Positions 54,901 to 62,249 of a stretch of DNA of 64,000 bases are shown piece after piece. Origin of the DNA: an uncultured Paludibaculum sp. (GTDB lineage: Bacteria > Acidobacteriota > Terriglobia > Bryobacterales > Bryobacteraceae); contig NZ_OY762269.1 in NCBI RefSeq assembly GCF_963665245.1, positions 2,734,501-2,798,500 of the forward strand, written 5' to 3'. Every line of letters starts with the position of its first letter. Positions within the stretch are counted from its first letter, which is position 1. The position numbers and the translations under genes are program-made. The notes below the pieces were generated by a model, which made no database searches, was not told the DNA's origin, and saw only the letters and a list, made by a program, of their open reading frames with translations.

Positions 54901-55521
54901 CTGGCCCGCCGGACCCGTTGCGAACCGGGCTTTCGTGATCGAATTATTGAGCGGTGTGGTCCAGATCTGCGCCTGGGCGTCGAGGTCGTAGGCTATGATG
55001 CTGGTGACCTCGGAACTGCCGAACGGAATCCCGCAGAGCACCATGCAACTTCCGAGCAGTATCGGCGGCCCCAGGTCGCCCTGCGCGTAAACGCACGTCA
55101 TCAGGTTCCGCGGATCGGGTCCGATGACATACGAAGCGGATGTCCCAGGCAGCGCCATGCGGAACAGCAACGCATCCGAACCGTTGATGGGCATCAGAAT
55201 GTTGTCGACCCGCGGAACTACCGGATATTCCTTCGGTGTCCCCTGTTGGGCGCCGGACTGCACGTCGAATTGGGTCAGCAACTGCTGCGGGACCCCATTG
55301 AGGTTCGCGCCGGCCATGCCCCACATCGAGCCCCGCTGGAATAGCACCGAGCTCGGGTTCAGATAGCCCTCAATCGTCTTATTCCACAGCACCGCCGGTC
55401 CATCGGAACCGGCACAGGCCTGCTGGGCGAAGCTCCGCCCTGGCAGCCCGGCCAACAGTGCGCCTCCGGCGAATGTCTGGAACAGGCCGCGCCGGGTCAA
55501 GCCCTTGGATTGCTTCTGCAT
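51961..55521 (-). CDS. Giant Tat-exported PQQ-like propeller protein with helical C-terminal half
   Basis: An 1186-residue protein. The N terminus QSKGLTRRGLFQTFAGGALL is a twin-arginine signal cut near SFAQQ. Residues about 40-400 form PQQ/quinoprotein-like propeller blades (GQVFVAVDGSVMAVNGRTGA, LVFVSTSVGTILGFDVGTGA). A central beta region (VQLLDTNSNPRINKAVRIWA) ends in an Arg/His-rich patch near 575-590 (SRRRRRHRHRRHAS). The C-terminal 500 residues are mostly amphipathic and hydrophobic helices (ALEHALAVVSGFLKSVVKDI, LLVGMLKLLRAVLDSLIDNL, MLDLLSLVIAIPSAIITDLI). I recognise no family for the C-terminal half. AAAGG precedes ATG 55521 by about eight bases. It is convergent with the cytochrome and flanked by direct repeats. 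Confidence 0.78.
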   Translation of the reverse strand: MQKQSKGLTRRGLFQTFAGGALLAGLPGRSFAQQACAGSDGPAVLWNKTIEGYLNPSSVLFQRGSMWGMAGANLNGVPQQLLTQFDVQSGAQQGTPKEYPVVPRVDNILMPINGSDALLFRMALPGTSASYVIGPDPRNLMTCVYAQGDLGPPILLGSCMVLCGIPFGSSEVTSIIAYDLDAQAQIWTTPLNNSITKARFATGPAGQVFVAVDGSVMAVNGRTGAIQWTAAFTGIPKGVCVSGSLVFVSTSVGTILGFDVGTGAAAWAWPPADKPLTTSLSAPYSYCNGIYCMDSGGNFYALNTSTQEQEWKTGLGFPIDGAPLYIEDGYAYLSTRTSDTQQSSATIFAIDLTSSGNKTLSYCTDQSGTVIGVDNGVCYLSNKNSANLCALDFVDQFHQFYCDSTLLADSVQGDPSNPVPSTPLYRTHVQLLDTNSNPRINKAVRIWASDTIDVTINGKTFTIGPNVSASTASDFAGEVSITVEATDVSCPTLFLWSDFMDTNEAMMVYPDHYVVQKLSAVTGSEMATATSYDGQTILTDPDSASAAASTIVSTLGNTGGVMELTRTRMTTARRSVGESRRRRRHRHRRHASLGVTASPNDYIAFSPTNLVYNADVTMNGGTRTYAGGPVPNFTTELDPVTGKWSFRADAPAAAEAKLRAATMGLDFDRFVSNVVKGARKVVKLVVTTAENVAHEITDDLGNIYQITVTALEHALAVVSGFLKSVVKDIVKAVEWLSEIFNWGKILAAKEQLKQTAKSNLTAFADQAATMTPAFRSSVDAAIGSAITAIQGGLGSLDSYFNRSMKSAQPNDNDPTPIYNANGKQSYPQSRWGTSKVTDNAANATDDSSSLSTASTPIPSDFLPAVDSLAGAVEAQLAGDLKALVQDLESFFSNFGNLLKDPSKFVTNSITDIFNLMGDLLVGMLKLLRAVLDSLIDNLPALLRGAIAILDMPIRIPVVDQLWEVISHDQLTMLDLLSLVIAIPSAIITDLIPSSTLAAKAPRSAAGDFTDLIGIGTILTGMVNSVIDGWGDLSDASGNGGVAKAAGALSLLGLGLGIPVGSTDPFVYVYWSMAVLPMILAAANYAKAKETDQAVAKAWSRTVSRLNGGYGAAMLVMSAVGAILNHQNFLGPDGQIVMANVFSSIPYVGKTAAVGEPFSPGRVAAGITDGVCDATSGIINGLLKLGA

Positions 55522-56351
55522 GATGTGTACCTTTCAGTCACACAGTGGGCTTTGATCCAGCAAAGTGATCACGGAAAGGGGCACAAATTGCTCATCATCT
55601 CGAAGGGTCGTCCCGCGGCACCACAACGATTGCGGCAGTGGCCGCTGGGGTAGGGCAGGGGAGCGTTATTTCCACCGGCGCGAGGGAGGGCCGGGGTGCG
55701 GCCGGACTCCGGCGAATCCGGGGCGAGGCGCCCGTGGCAGCACTTCCGCGGGTCCCGCGGTAAGGGCTTGCGAGCCCACGGCGCCAAGAGCCGGCCGAAC
55801 GAGTGCCGGCCACTCGGAGGGAGGCTCGGCGAAAGGTTGGCCGTAACCCCTGGCCACCGTCTGGCCTCACTCCGCCGCCACTTCGCAGCATGGTCAGGGC
55901 TCCGTCCAGCGGCCGAATCAGTCGCCCCGCCCCTCCTCAGCCGGATCGCCGCGGCTGCCAAGGCCGCGCACTTCGCTGACGTGGCCTATCTCACCCGTGC
56001 CTCCAATCAAACGGGAACCACGGTCCCATCCGTCCTGAGGCGAGGCACCTTCGCTGGAAATCCCCGTCCCATTCCGCCTGCCCCAGTAGCAATCAAACTC
56101 AGGGAATCCAAACCAGCCGCAACAGCAGCAAAAAGCTCGCCTCCCGCCCCAAGTGGGGCAGCCTTCTTTTTGTGGAGCAGCCCTCATCTTGTGAGGCCGC
56201 CCTGATCTTGTGGGGCGGCATTCATGCTGCGCGGAGCTTCAGCTCCGCCTCTTCAGTCCCCAGGAACCCCAGCCCCGTTCGCCTGCCCCCGAGGCCCTAG
56301 CCCAGTCCGGGAACGCAATAGACGAGCAACCGGTGCGGCTCCATCGAAATC
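55522..56351. other. GC-rich non-coding region upstream of the propeller gene
   Basis: About 830 bases that must hold the propeller gene's promoter. Short frames on both strands look like spillover of high GC. A stretch at 55926-55960 containing CTCAGCCGGATCGCCGCGGC recurs near 59572-59596, so part of this spacer belongs to a dispersed non-coding repeat. Confidence 0.5.
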
Positions 56352-57187
56352 CCGCAGCGCCCCACCATCCCGCCGAATCGAAGGAACATCCAGTCAACCC
56401 TCTTCCGTGGGGCGAGCCACCAGGCTTGCGGGCCGGCATTCGTGCCGGCCTTCTTCTCGAAACCTTCAGCGACCCGTGCACCCGAGCCGCCGAAAAGGAC
56501 GCCCGGATAGCGCCTGGGGACGTTCACCCACCTCTGTTGCAAAACATCCCGCCGAAGTAATCGAAGGCCGTCTCGTAGGCCTCCAACAGCGCTTGCTGCG
56601 TAGCAGGCCGATCGACTCGATGGAACGCGTCGCCCGACGTCATGCTGCGCCTCGCGAAGATGTACAACTTCTGCCCTTCGCCGCAGAGTCTGACCGTGGC
56701 TTCGTACCAGTCGACTTGCGCTTCCTAGCCCCCCCAGTGATAGCGCTGTGGCACGAAGACTTCCGACCCGGCCAGAGCGAGCTCACATTGGCGCTGCCGC
56801 ACGTAGCGGCGCACCGGCGATTCCGAGATCGTTTGCTCCAGATGCTCGACCCGCAATCGCATCCACACTCGATGCGCAGTGCGCCGCTGCTGGCGCGGCG
56901 CCTCGTGATCGGATTCCAGCATCCGATCGATGTGCTCTCGCACCGGGCCCAGCTTGGGCTCGATCCGGTCGCTCGTTTTCCTCTCCGGCGGGATTGCACT
57001 GGCGATCGCCTGGCGCACCATCCGCCGGTGCACACCATGCTTCTTCGCCAGGCCCAGAATCGTCGCGCCCGCCTCGTATTCGCGGCGCAGCACTTCGAAC
57101 AGTTCCACCTTCTGCCTCCTGTCCATTCCCGGATCTTGTCATCCGGGTTCGTCCAGGTGGGTCAAATCTGATGCGCGAGCTCAGTAG
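56352..57187 (-). repeat. Duplicated segment, copy B (dead IS21-type fragment plus hairpin unit)
   Basis: Matches 51030-51875 with scattered differences and small indels. It contains the hairpin GGCCGGCA-TTCG-TGCCGGCC at 56431-56450 and one terminal GTGGGTCAAATCTGATGC where copy A has two. Confidence 0.75.
56550..57126 (-). pseudogene. Truncated IS21-family IstA transposase, copy B
   Basis: It reads from MDRRQKVELFEVLRREYEAG through the HTH (KHGVHRRMVRQAIASA) and ERKTSDRIEPKLGPVREHID without the frameshift of copy A. It then meets the same in-frame TAG just before EAQVDWYEA and ends at the same DYFGGMF point. The shared amber and shared truncation show that both copies derive from one already broken fragment. 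Confidence 0.8.
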
Positions 57188-57370
57188 CGCGGCAAGGGCC
57201 ACCGGTTCAAGACGCAGTGCCACGTTCCGAAGCCCGAAAGTAGAACGATTTCGCGAGGCAATGCCAACTCGATCCGCAGTGCCTGCCCTCCAGCCGCAAC
57301 GATCCCGTGTGGTTCCGGAATTCCTGTGCGTTCGTCCCAGGTGCCCACGACGTTCACCTCGTTCAGCACA

Positions 57371-58219
57371 CTAGCTGGGCTCTCCCTGGCTTCGCGGCTT
57401 CCTGATCCACGGCACCCCGCGTCTCTCACGTTCTGCGTACCAACCCAAAGGAAGGTCGGCCAGTTCAATCAGGCTGTGGTCTTTCTCGAGGGGATGATGC
57501 AGGCAACTCAGGACGCCGCCGCTGTCGGACATACTGTCGCCAAGGAACTGCCATGCACCGTCCTCCATATCATGCGAGACGTACGTAATCGGTTCGATTC
57601 CGCTGTTCACCGCAGTCGAAAGGAATACCTGGGTGTGGGGTAAGTCCTCAAACTTCCAATCAAATAGCACGCTGTCGGGATCGGCTGAAGCCCAAAAATC
57701 GTCTTCAACTCGAGTAATAGGCGCCCCGGCCTGCATCAACGGCTGCACGAACTTCACGTCAAAGCCGGGTTCCCACGGAAATCGATTCTCCAGATCGGGG
57801 TACACAGCTTGCAGAACAGGGAATGCGGTGCCCTCGTAGTACCATCCTGCCCAGCTCATCAGGTGCGCCACCCATTTCTCCTCAACTGGCCGAAACTCGC
57901 ACTCAACCTCCCCGACAAGATCGGTGTGTCGTCCGATCGTCAGGTCGACGCCGGAACGGAGCAGCGCCACTGCCCCATTGATGGCGAACTGTGCGGTCTT
58001 GTGAGGCAGTCCCACCGTGATGATCTCCGGCCCGCCGCACGTGTCGAAAACACCGAGGGAATAAGACCAGCCGGAACCGTGGTGCGTGGGCGCCACGTGC
58101 ACGATGGAACAGCCATACTCTTCGATATTGCTGATCGTGGACTCGTCCAGTTTGCTCAACTCCGTGGCCCTGAATTTCCGAACGCGCTCTGTGTCAAAAT
58201 TGCGGCTCTTTGCAGGCAT
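57371..58219 (-). CDS. DUF4262-like protein with a second DUF2185/immunity-like domain
   Basis: A 282-residue cytoplasmic protein. The N-terminal half fits DUF4262: YGCSIVHVAPTHHGSGWSYS followed by LGVFDTCGGPEIITVGLPHK and the segment CEFRPVEEKWVAHLMSWAGW. The C-terminal 90 residues hold ITYVSHDMEDGAWQFLGDSM and LADLPLGWYAERERRGVPW, a module seen alone or fused in many bacteria and loosely related to polymorphic-toxin immunity folds. A biochemical role is not known. I chose ATG 58219 as start because conserved sequence begins shortly after; the frame is open to 58312. No ribosome-binding site is clear. Confidence 0.7.
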   Translation of the reverse strand: MPAKSRNFDTERVRKFRATELSKLDESTISNIEEYGCSIVHVAPTHHGSGWSYSLGVFDTCGGPEIITVGLPHKTAQFAINGAVALLRSGVDLTIGRHTDLVGEVECEFRPVEEKWVAHLMSWAGWYYEGTAFPVLQAVYPDLENRFPWEPGFDVKFVQPLMQAGAPITRVEDDFWASADPDSVLFDWKFEDLPHTQVFLSTAVNSGIEPITYVSHDMEDGAWQFLGDSMSDSGGVLSCLHHPLEKDHSLIELADLPLGWYAERERRGVPWIRKPRSQGEPS

Positions 58220-58332
58220 TGTTGCCACGATAACCCACATGGAGGGTAATAGTGGAATATCACCCATTCTGCAATGCGCCTCAACGCGAAGGCGCACCGG
58301 ATCTCGCGACACGGTATCAACAGAAACGCCGA

Positions 58333-58674
58333 TCAGTGAAGTCGGCGGAGTTCCAGCCGCACGTCCCGCCGTCCGTCTCTGGAACTGTAGGAGAAGCCAT
58401 GCAAGAAGGCCGCACTGTTTGCTGGAAGGTAAGGGCCACGCCAGCGCTCGACACTAGGATCATAGAGCAGAGAAATCAGCCCTTCTTCGGTCGTCGGATA
58501 ACGCCCTGTATCGAGGCGAAAGGCCTCCAGGGCCACGAGAATGGAATTCTTTTGCGCCTGGTCCGCTGGTACTCTGAGCTGGCAATCTGGTCCACGCATC
58601 CAATGCCAGCACGCAACGATGCCAGCAATGCCAAGTACTACGACTGCACTCACTCGGGACCGACGAACTGCCAT
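58333..58674 (-). CDS. Solitary GspG-like protein lacking the prepilin signal
   Basis: A 113-residue protein with one N-terminal membrane helix (SRVSAVVVLGIAGIVACWHW) and a globular part matching the C-terminal domain of type II secretion major pseudopilins: LVALEAFRLDTGRYPTTEEGL, then LLYDPSVERWRGPYLP. The hallmark G|F-T-x-x-E prepilin cleavage motif is absent and no other secretion gene is nearby. It may be a domesticated or decayed pseudopilin. ATG 58674 is preceded by a weak AGGG. Confidence 0.65.
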   Translation of the reverse strand: MAVRRSRVSAVVVLGIAGIVACWHWMRGPDCQLRVPADQAQKNSILVALEAFRLDTGRYPTTEEGLISLLYDPSVERWRGPYLPANSAAFLHGFSYSSRDGRRDVRLELRRLH

Positions 58675-58736
58675 CAACTACCCTGGACGCTGGGAGTGGG
58701 CGTTTAGTCGAACTACCATGGACACGAGGAGGACCA

Positions 58737-59435
58737 ATGGGTGTAATCGGACACGGCTACGGGAGCGAGTGGCAGATGCTCCGCTATCTCGGCCGGCATC
58801 GCCGCGCCCTCACGGCGGCAATCGCCGGCTCCCGTGGCAGCACGGGCATCGACTGGCTGGATTTCCCTTTCGATGCAAAGAACCGCTTTCACGACGCCGA
58901 ATGGAAAGGCCTCGACTTCCTGCCGCCGGAGCACTCGGCCGTCCTCGAGCACTGGAAGCACGAGTGGCCGCAAACTGGCAATGTCATGAACTGGGACGCC
59001 GTAGGTTGGGCCACCACCGCGGAGGGCCCCGAACTGATTCTCGTCGAGGCCAAGAGTCATTTGGCCGAGGTCAACAGTGAGTGTGGCGCCAAGGAGATCG
59101 GAGGACTCCCCAAGATCCGGCGCTTCTTGGACCAGGCCAAACAATCGTACGGAGTGCCGATCGAGGCCGACTGGCTGAAGCCGCACTATCAATACTGCAA
59201 TCGTCTGGCAATGCTCGCCTTCCTAAGTGCCCACGGCATCCCGGCGCACCTGGTCTTCCTCTACCTCACAGGAGACTGTGTCCCTGGAGCAAAGTGCCCA
59301 CCCGCAGCATCCGGCTGGCAGCCAACCCTGGCCGCGATGAAATCCAGGATCCAGCTACCGCCGGCTCACCCGCTCGAACATGTTCACGAAGTCTTCCTGC
59401 CCGTAGTGGCTATGCCAAGCCCAGACGGGGACTAG
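58737..59435 (+). CDS. PD-(D/E)XK nuclease-like hypothetical protein
   Basis: A 232-residue soluble protein. The core WDAVGWATTAEGPELILVEA, running on as KSHLAE, places an Asp about 18 residues before E-A-K, the spacing and hydrophobic strand expected of the PD-(D/E)XK superfamily. Flanking segments are helical (GSEWQMLRYLGRHRRALTAA; GLPKIRRFLDQAKQSYGV). No restriction-endonuclease specificity domain is attached. It could be a nuclease in DNA repair or defence, or a non-catalytic relative. ATG 58737 follows GAGGA. Confidence 0.6.
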   Translation: MGVIGHGYGSEWQMLRYLGRHRRALTAAIAGSRGSTGIDWLDFPFDAKNRFHDAEWKGLDFLPPEHSAVLEHWKHEWPQTGNVMNWDAVGWATTAEGPELILVEAKSHLAEVNSECGAKEIGGLPKIRRFLDQAKQSYGVPIEADWLKPHYQYCNRLAMLAFLSAHGIPAHLVFLYLTGDCVPGAKCPPAASGWQPTLAAMKSRIQLPPAHPLEHVHEVFLPVVAMPSPDGD

Positions 59436-59826
59436 CGTGCCAGTCGAGCCCCCGCATCCTGAGTCGCTTCCCGCGCTATTCCGACCCCTCTCCCAAGGCC
59501 GGCCCGGTGCCCACCTACGCCGCCGCTTCCGTCCCGGCCCCCTCCACCGGACGAACCCGTCGCGCCCCTCTCCGCCTCAGCCGGATCGCCGCGGCGATGC
59601 GATGAAGTGGACGACGCGAAGACCGCCCGGAAGGCATAAACCCATTTCGACCCTGACGCGTTTCACCCGACGACAGGGCTGTAGCTACCGACCAGAACCC
59701 TCTGACGCCAGAAGGCGAGTTCGACCTCCGGAATGAATGACCCAAGGTCGAACAGCCTCGGACAGGATCGTCGGCCATCCGGACCGGCTTCTGGGCCTCG
59801 AGGTCAGTGTCCGGGGAGCCGCTGAT
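59436..59826. other. GC-rich intergenic region
   Basis: This 390-base region between convergent genes contains a copy of the non-coding repeat CTCAGCCGGATCGCCGCGGC also seen near 55935. No gene or RNA is supported. Confidence 0.5.
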
Positions 59827-61566
59827 TCAGGAGCGCTGTCGGGTGATGGTTCTCGGTAACTTGGGCAGGCATCGCTGCTTCTTGACCTTGTTGATGCATT
59901 TTTCGAGGTCCTGCCCAAGTACGCTCACTGTGTCGCTGGTCGTGCCATCTCCGTAAACGAGGACTTGGGCGAAGATGCCTCCGCTGCGGGCATCGGCGAA
60001 TGAGATTTGGAGCGTAGCCGCACCGTCCCATCCCATCCTCATCGTCTTGCCAACGGCTTCGCTGCGTCCCTGGAGGAAGACGATCGTGTCGGCAGCCGCC
60101 GCACAGGGCAGCACGGCTACTGCATCGTCGATGGTGAATTGCCCCTTCTCCACGTCCTTCGAGCGCTTTTCGAGCTTGTCAGCAAGCTGGGTGTACTCCC
60201 TTCGGACCTCCAGCAACTCCATAGCCGTTGAGCGGAAAGGCACGATCTCCACCCCTGCCTGATTCAGTTTCGACTCCACCAGTTTCGTCAGTTGTTCCTG
60301 CCACGCCGTGGTCTGTCTGGACAACGCCTCGGCGTCTTCCACCCACGAGCGCTTGACCTGAACGTCGGCGGGCACCACGCAGGCTCGCTTCAGCGCGGCG
60401 GCTTCGACGTTTGCGGATGTGGCAAGCATCGCAAGGCGATGTTCGATACGACGGCGTTCGAGAGCGCTTGTGGGCGCGTGATCCAGATAGTGCCGGTATT
60501 CTGCTGCCGCCTCATCCTTACGGCTTTCTTTCTCCAGCAGGAGCCCCAGTCCGCGGTGTGCGTCCACCAGCGAAGGCTCACGGTCGATGATCCGGCGGTA
60601 TATCGATTCGGCCTGACGGTGATCCTCCACGGCCAGCAAGGAATACGCCAGCAGAAGCTGGTAGCGCGGCTCCTGCGGGTCCCACGACACAAGTCTCCGT
60701 GCCTGAATCAGGGCAGCACGCGGATTCCTGCCGGCAATCTCGGTGTGGATGTTCACTGTGATCGCTGATCCCGCGTGAGCCAGGTAGCCGTCGACAGACC
60801 TGCCGGAGGCGCCATGGACGGACAGCTTGGCGGCGCACTCTCGCAGTGCCTGTTCTCGCTCCAGGAGGCTGGTGTGCGATTGATATCGGAACCGGCTCCG
60901 CCCCGGGTCGGCCCCGTCCGCCAACAGGTAAAGTGCTTGCGGGAGGGCCTGCGGGTCATACCCTGCGGAATGCATCCGCTTCAATGCTTCCAGGCCGGCT
61001 TCCTGCGCCAGTCTTTCGCCGTAGCCGGAAACCAACGCGGCTTGAACCCCAGGACCGCCTCTCAGGCGTGCCATTATGCTGTTGGTGAACAGAAAGGAGC
61101 CGGGAAGTGGCGCTAACACCAAACCTTGAATCATGGTTTTTTTGCGAAAGGCCCGCAGGAAGGTGTAGGTTTGACGATTGGCTATCTCGGAGATTCCCTG
61201 CGCCATCAGGCCGGCAAGCTGCTCCTCATTCTCCAGCGTGGCGAGCATTCCAGTGGTGATGTAGATCGAGCCGTTGGGCAGCGCGATGACGTTGGGTATC
61301 GGGTCTCGCAACGCAGCAAAGCGGAAGGTCACGTTTTCGAGTGGAAGCTGCTGCCCGGTCAACGCCGCGCCGATCCGGGTGAGCCACTCCTCCAGCGGAC
61401 GATCCTCCAATAGCACTCCCTGTTCTCGAAACGCTTCCTCTACGCATCTGGTCTCCTCAAGTACCTCGCGCTCGACCTTTCCGAACTTGAAAGAGGCTGG
61501 GTCTTTTTCGGCCCAGCAGAGAGGTAGCGTCACCGCGAGGACGAGCGGAACTCCGAACCTAGTCAT
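59827..61566 (-). CDS. Exported M48-like protein with degenerate active site plus TPR repeats
   Basis: A 579-residue protein. A signal peptide (FGVPLVLAVTLPLCWAE) precedes an M48/BepA-like peptidase region: RDPIPNVIALPNGSIYITTG is the family's conserved strand and loop. The catalytic HExxH is replaced by Q123-G-I-S-E127 (GLMAQGISEIANRQ), and the ExxAD motif is altered (E184-R-L-A-Q188). TPR-like helices follow (YQLLLAYSLLAVEDHRQAES, LVDAHRGLGLLLEKESRKDE). The C terminus carries a small beta domain. It resembles BepA/YfgC-type envelope chaperone-proteases but should be proteolytically inactive. ATG 61566 is the start. Confidence 0.8.
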   Translation of the reverse strand: MTRFGVPLVLAVTLPLCWAEKDPASFKFGKVEREVLEETRCVEEAFREQGVLLEDRPLEEWLTRIGAALTGQQLPLENVTFRFAALRDPIPNVIALPNGSIYITTGMLATLENEEQLAGLMAQGISEIANRQTYTFLRAFRKKTMIQGLVLAPLPGSFLFTNSIMARLRGGPGVQAALVSGYGERLAQEAGLEALKRMHSAGYDPQALPQALYLLADGADPGRSRFRYQSHTSLLEREQALRECAAKLSVHGASGRSVDGYLAHAGSAITVNIHTEIAGRNPRAALIQARRLVSWDPQEPRYQLLLAYSLLAVEDHRQAESIYRRIIDREPSLVDAHRGLGLLLEKESRKDEAAAEYRHYLDHAPTSALERRRIEHRLAMLATSANVEAAALKRACVVPADVQVKRSWVEDAEALSRQTTAWQEQLTKLVESKLNQAGVEIVPFRSTAMELLEVRREYTQLADKLEKRSKDVEKGQFTIDDAVAVLPCAAAADTIVFLQGRSEAVGKTMRMGWDGAATLQISFADARSGGIFAQVLVYGDGTTSDTVSVLGQDLEKCINKVKKQRCLPKLPRTITRQRS

Positions 61567-62056
61567 GCTCTGATGATGTTATCAACGGTGCGCTGCCGTG
61601 AGTTCGATTGCCCCGCGCCGGAATTCTCAGGGAAATACGTGTGGAGAAGGGAAACGGTCGGCTCGCGGCCATATAAGCTTGATGCTACTTCCCAGGGTGA
61701 AGCCGCGATGCCTGATTCTGGTTGACATTCAGCACAGCCGCAAACTGGAGTTCCGGCTTGCTGCCCCCCTCCTGCATGCGCCGTCGGCCCTCCACGACGA
61801 ACCTCGGGCGTCGCGGTCAACTTCCGGACAGCGCGTCATACGAGCCGAAACACTGCTATCCAGCACGGCCGTTTCCACCGACCAGGAGCCGTCGAAAATT
61901 CCGCGTTGTTCGAACCCGGCAATGCGAACTTCGGACCCGAAGCCGCCATCTAGGCAAAGTTGCCCTCCATTCCACCGCCTGCCGATCGCGCTCGGATGCA
62001 TCTTTGCCCATGTCTAAACCCAGGCCATCGCATGGTGATACAACGGTGTTCGAACT
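61567..62056. other. Intergenic region
   Basis: About 490 bases between the divergent M48-like gene and the interrupted lipoprotein-like gene. It begins with copy 2 of the 42-bp dispersed repeat. No gene is supported. Confidence 0.5.
61568..61609 (+). repeat. 42-bp dispersed repeat, copy 2
   Basis: Starts CTCTGATGATG and ends GTGAGTTCGATT. It lies directly upstream of the M48-like gene start and matches 47785-47826 at 36 of 42 positions. Confidence 0.5.
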
Positions 62057-62249
62057 ATGCATCGCCTCCGGTTGCCGCTGATGTTCGGTCTGATGTTGTG
62101 GGTTCCGTCCTGTGCGACCGGAACGCAAAAGGACACAGATCGCCTTGCTGCTGACCTGAAGCCGCTCCGCCACAGTAAGTCGCTCGTAATGGATTTCGCG
62201 GAATACGATCGAATTCAACACGAGTACCTGGCTTGGATCGACTCGCGCA

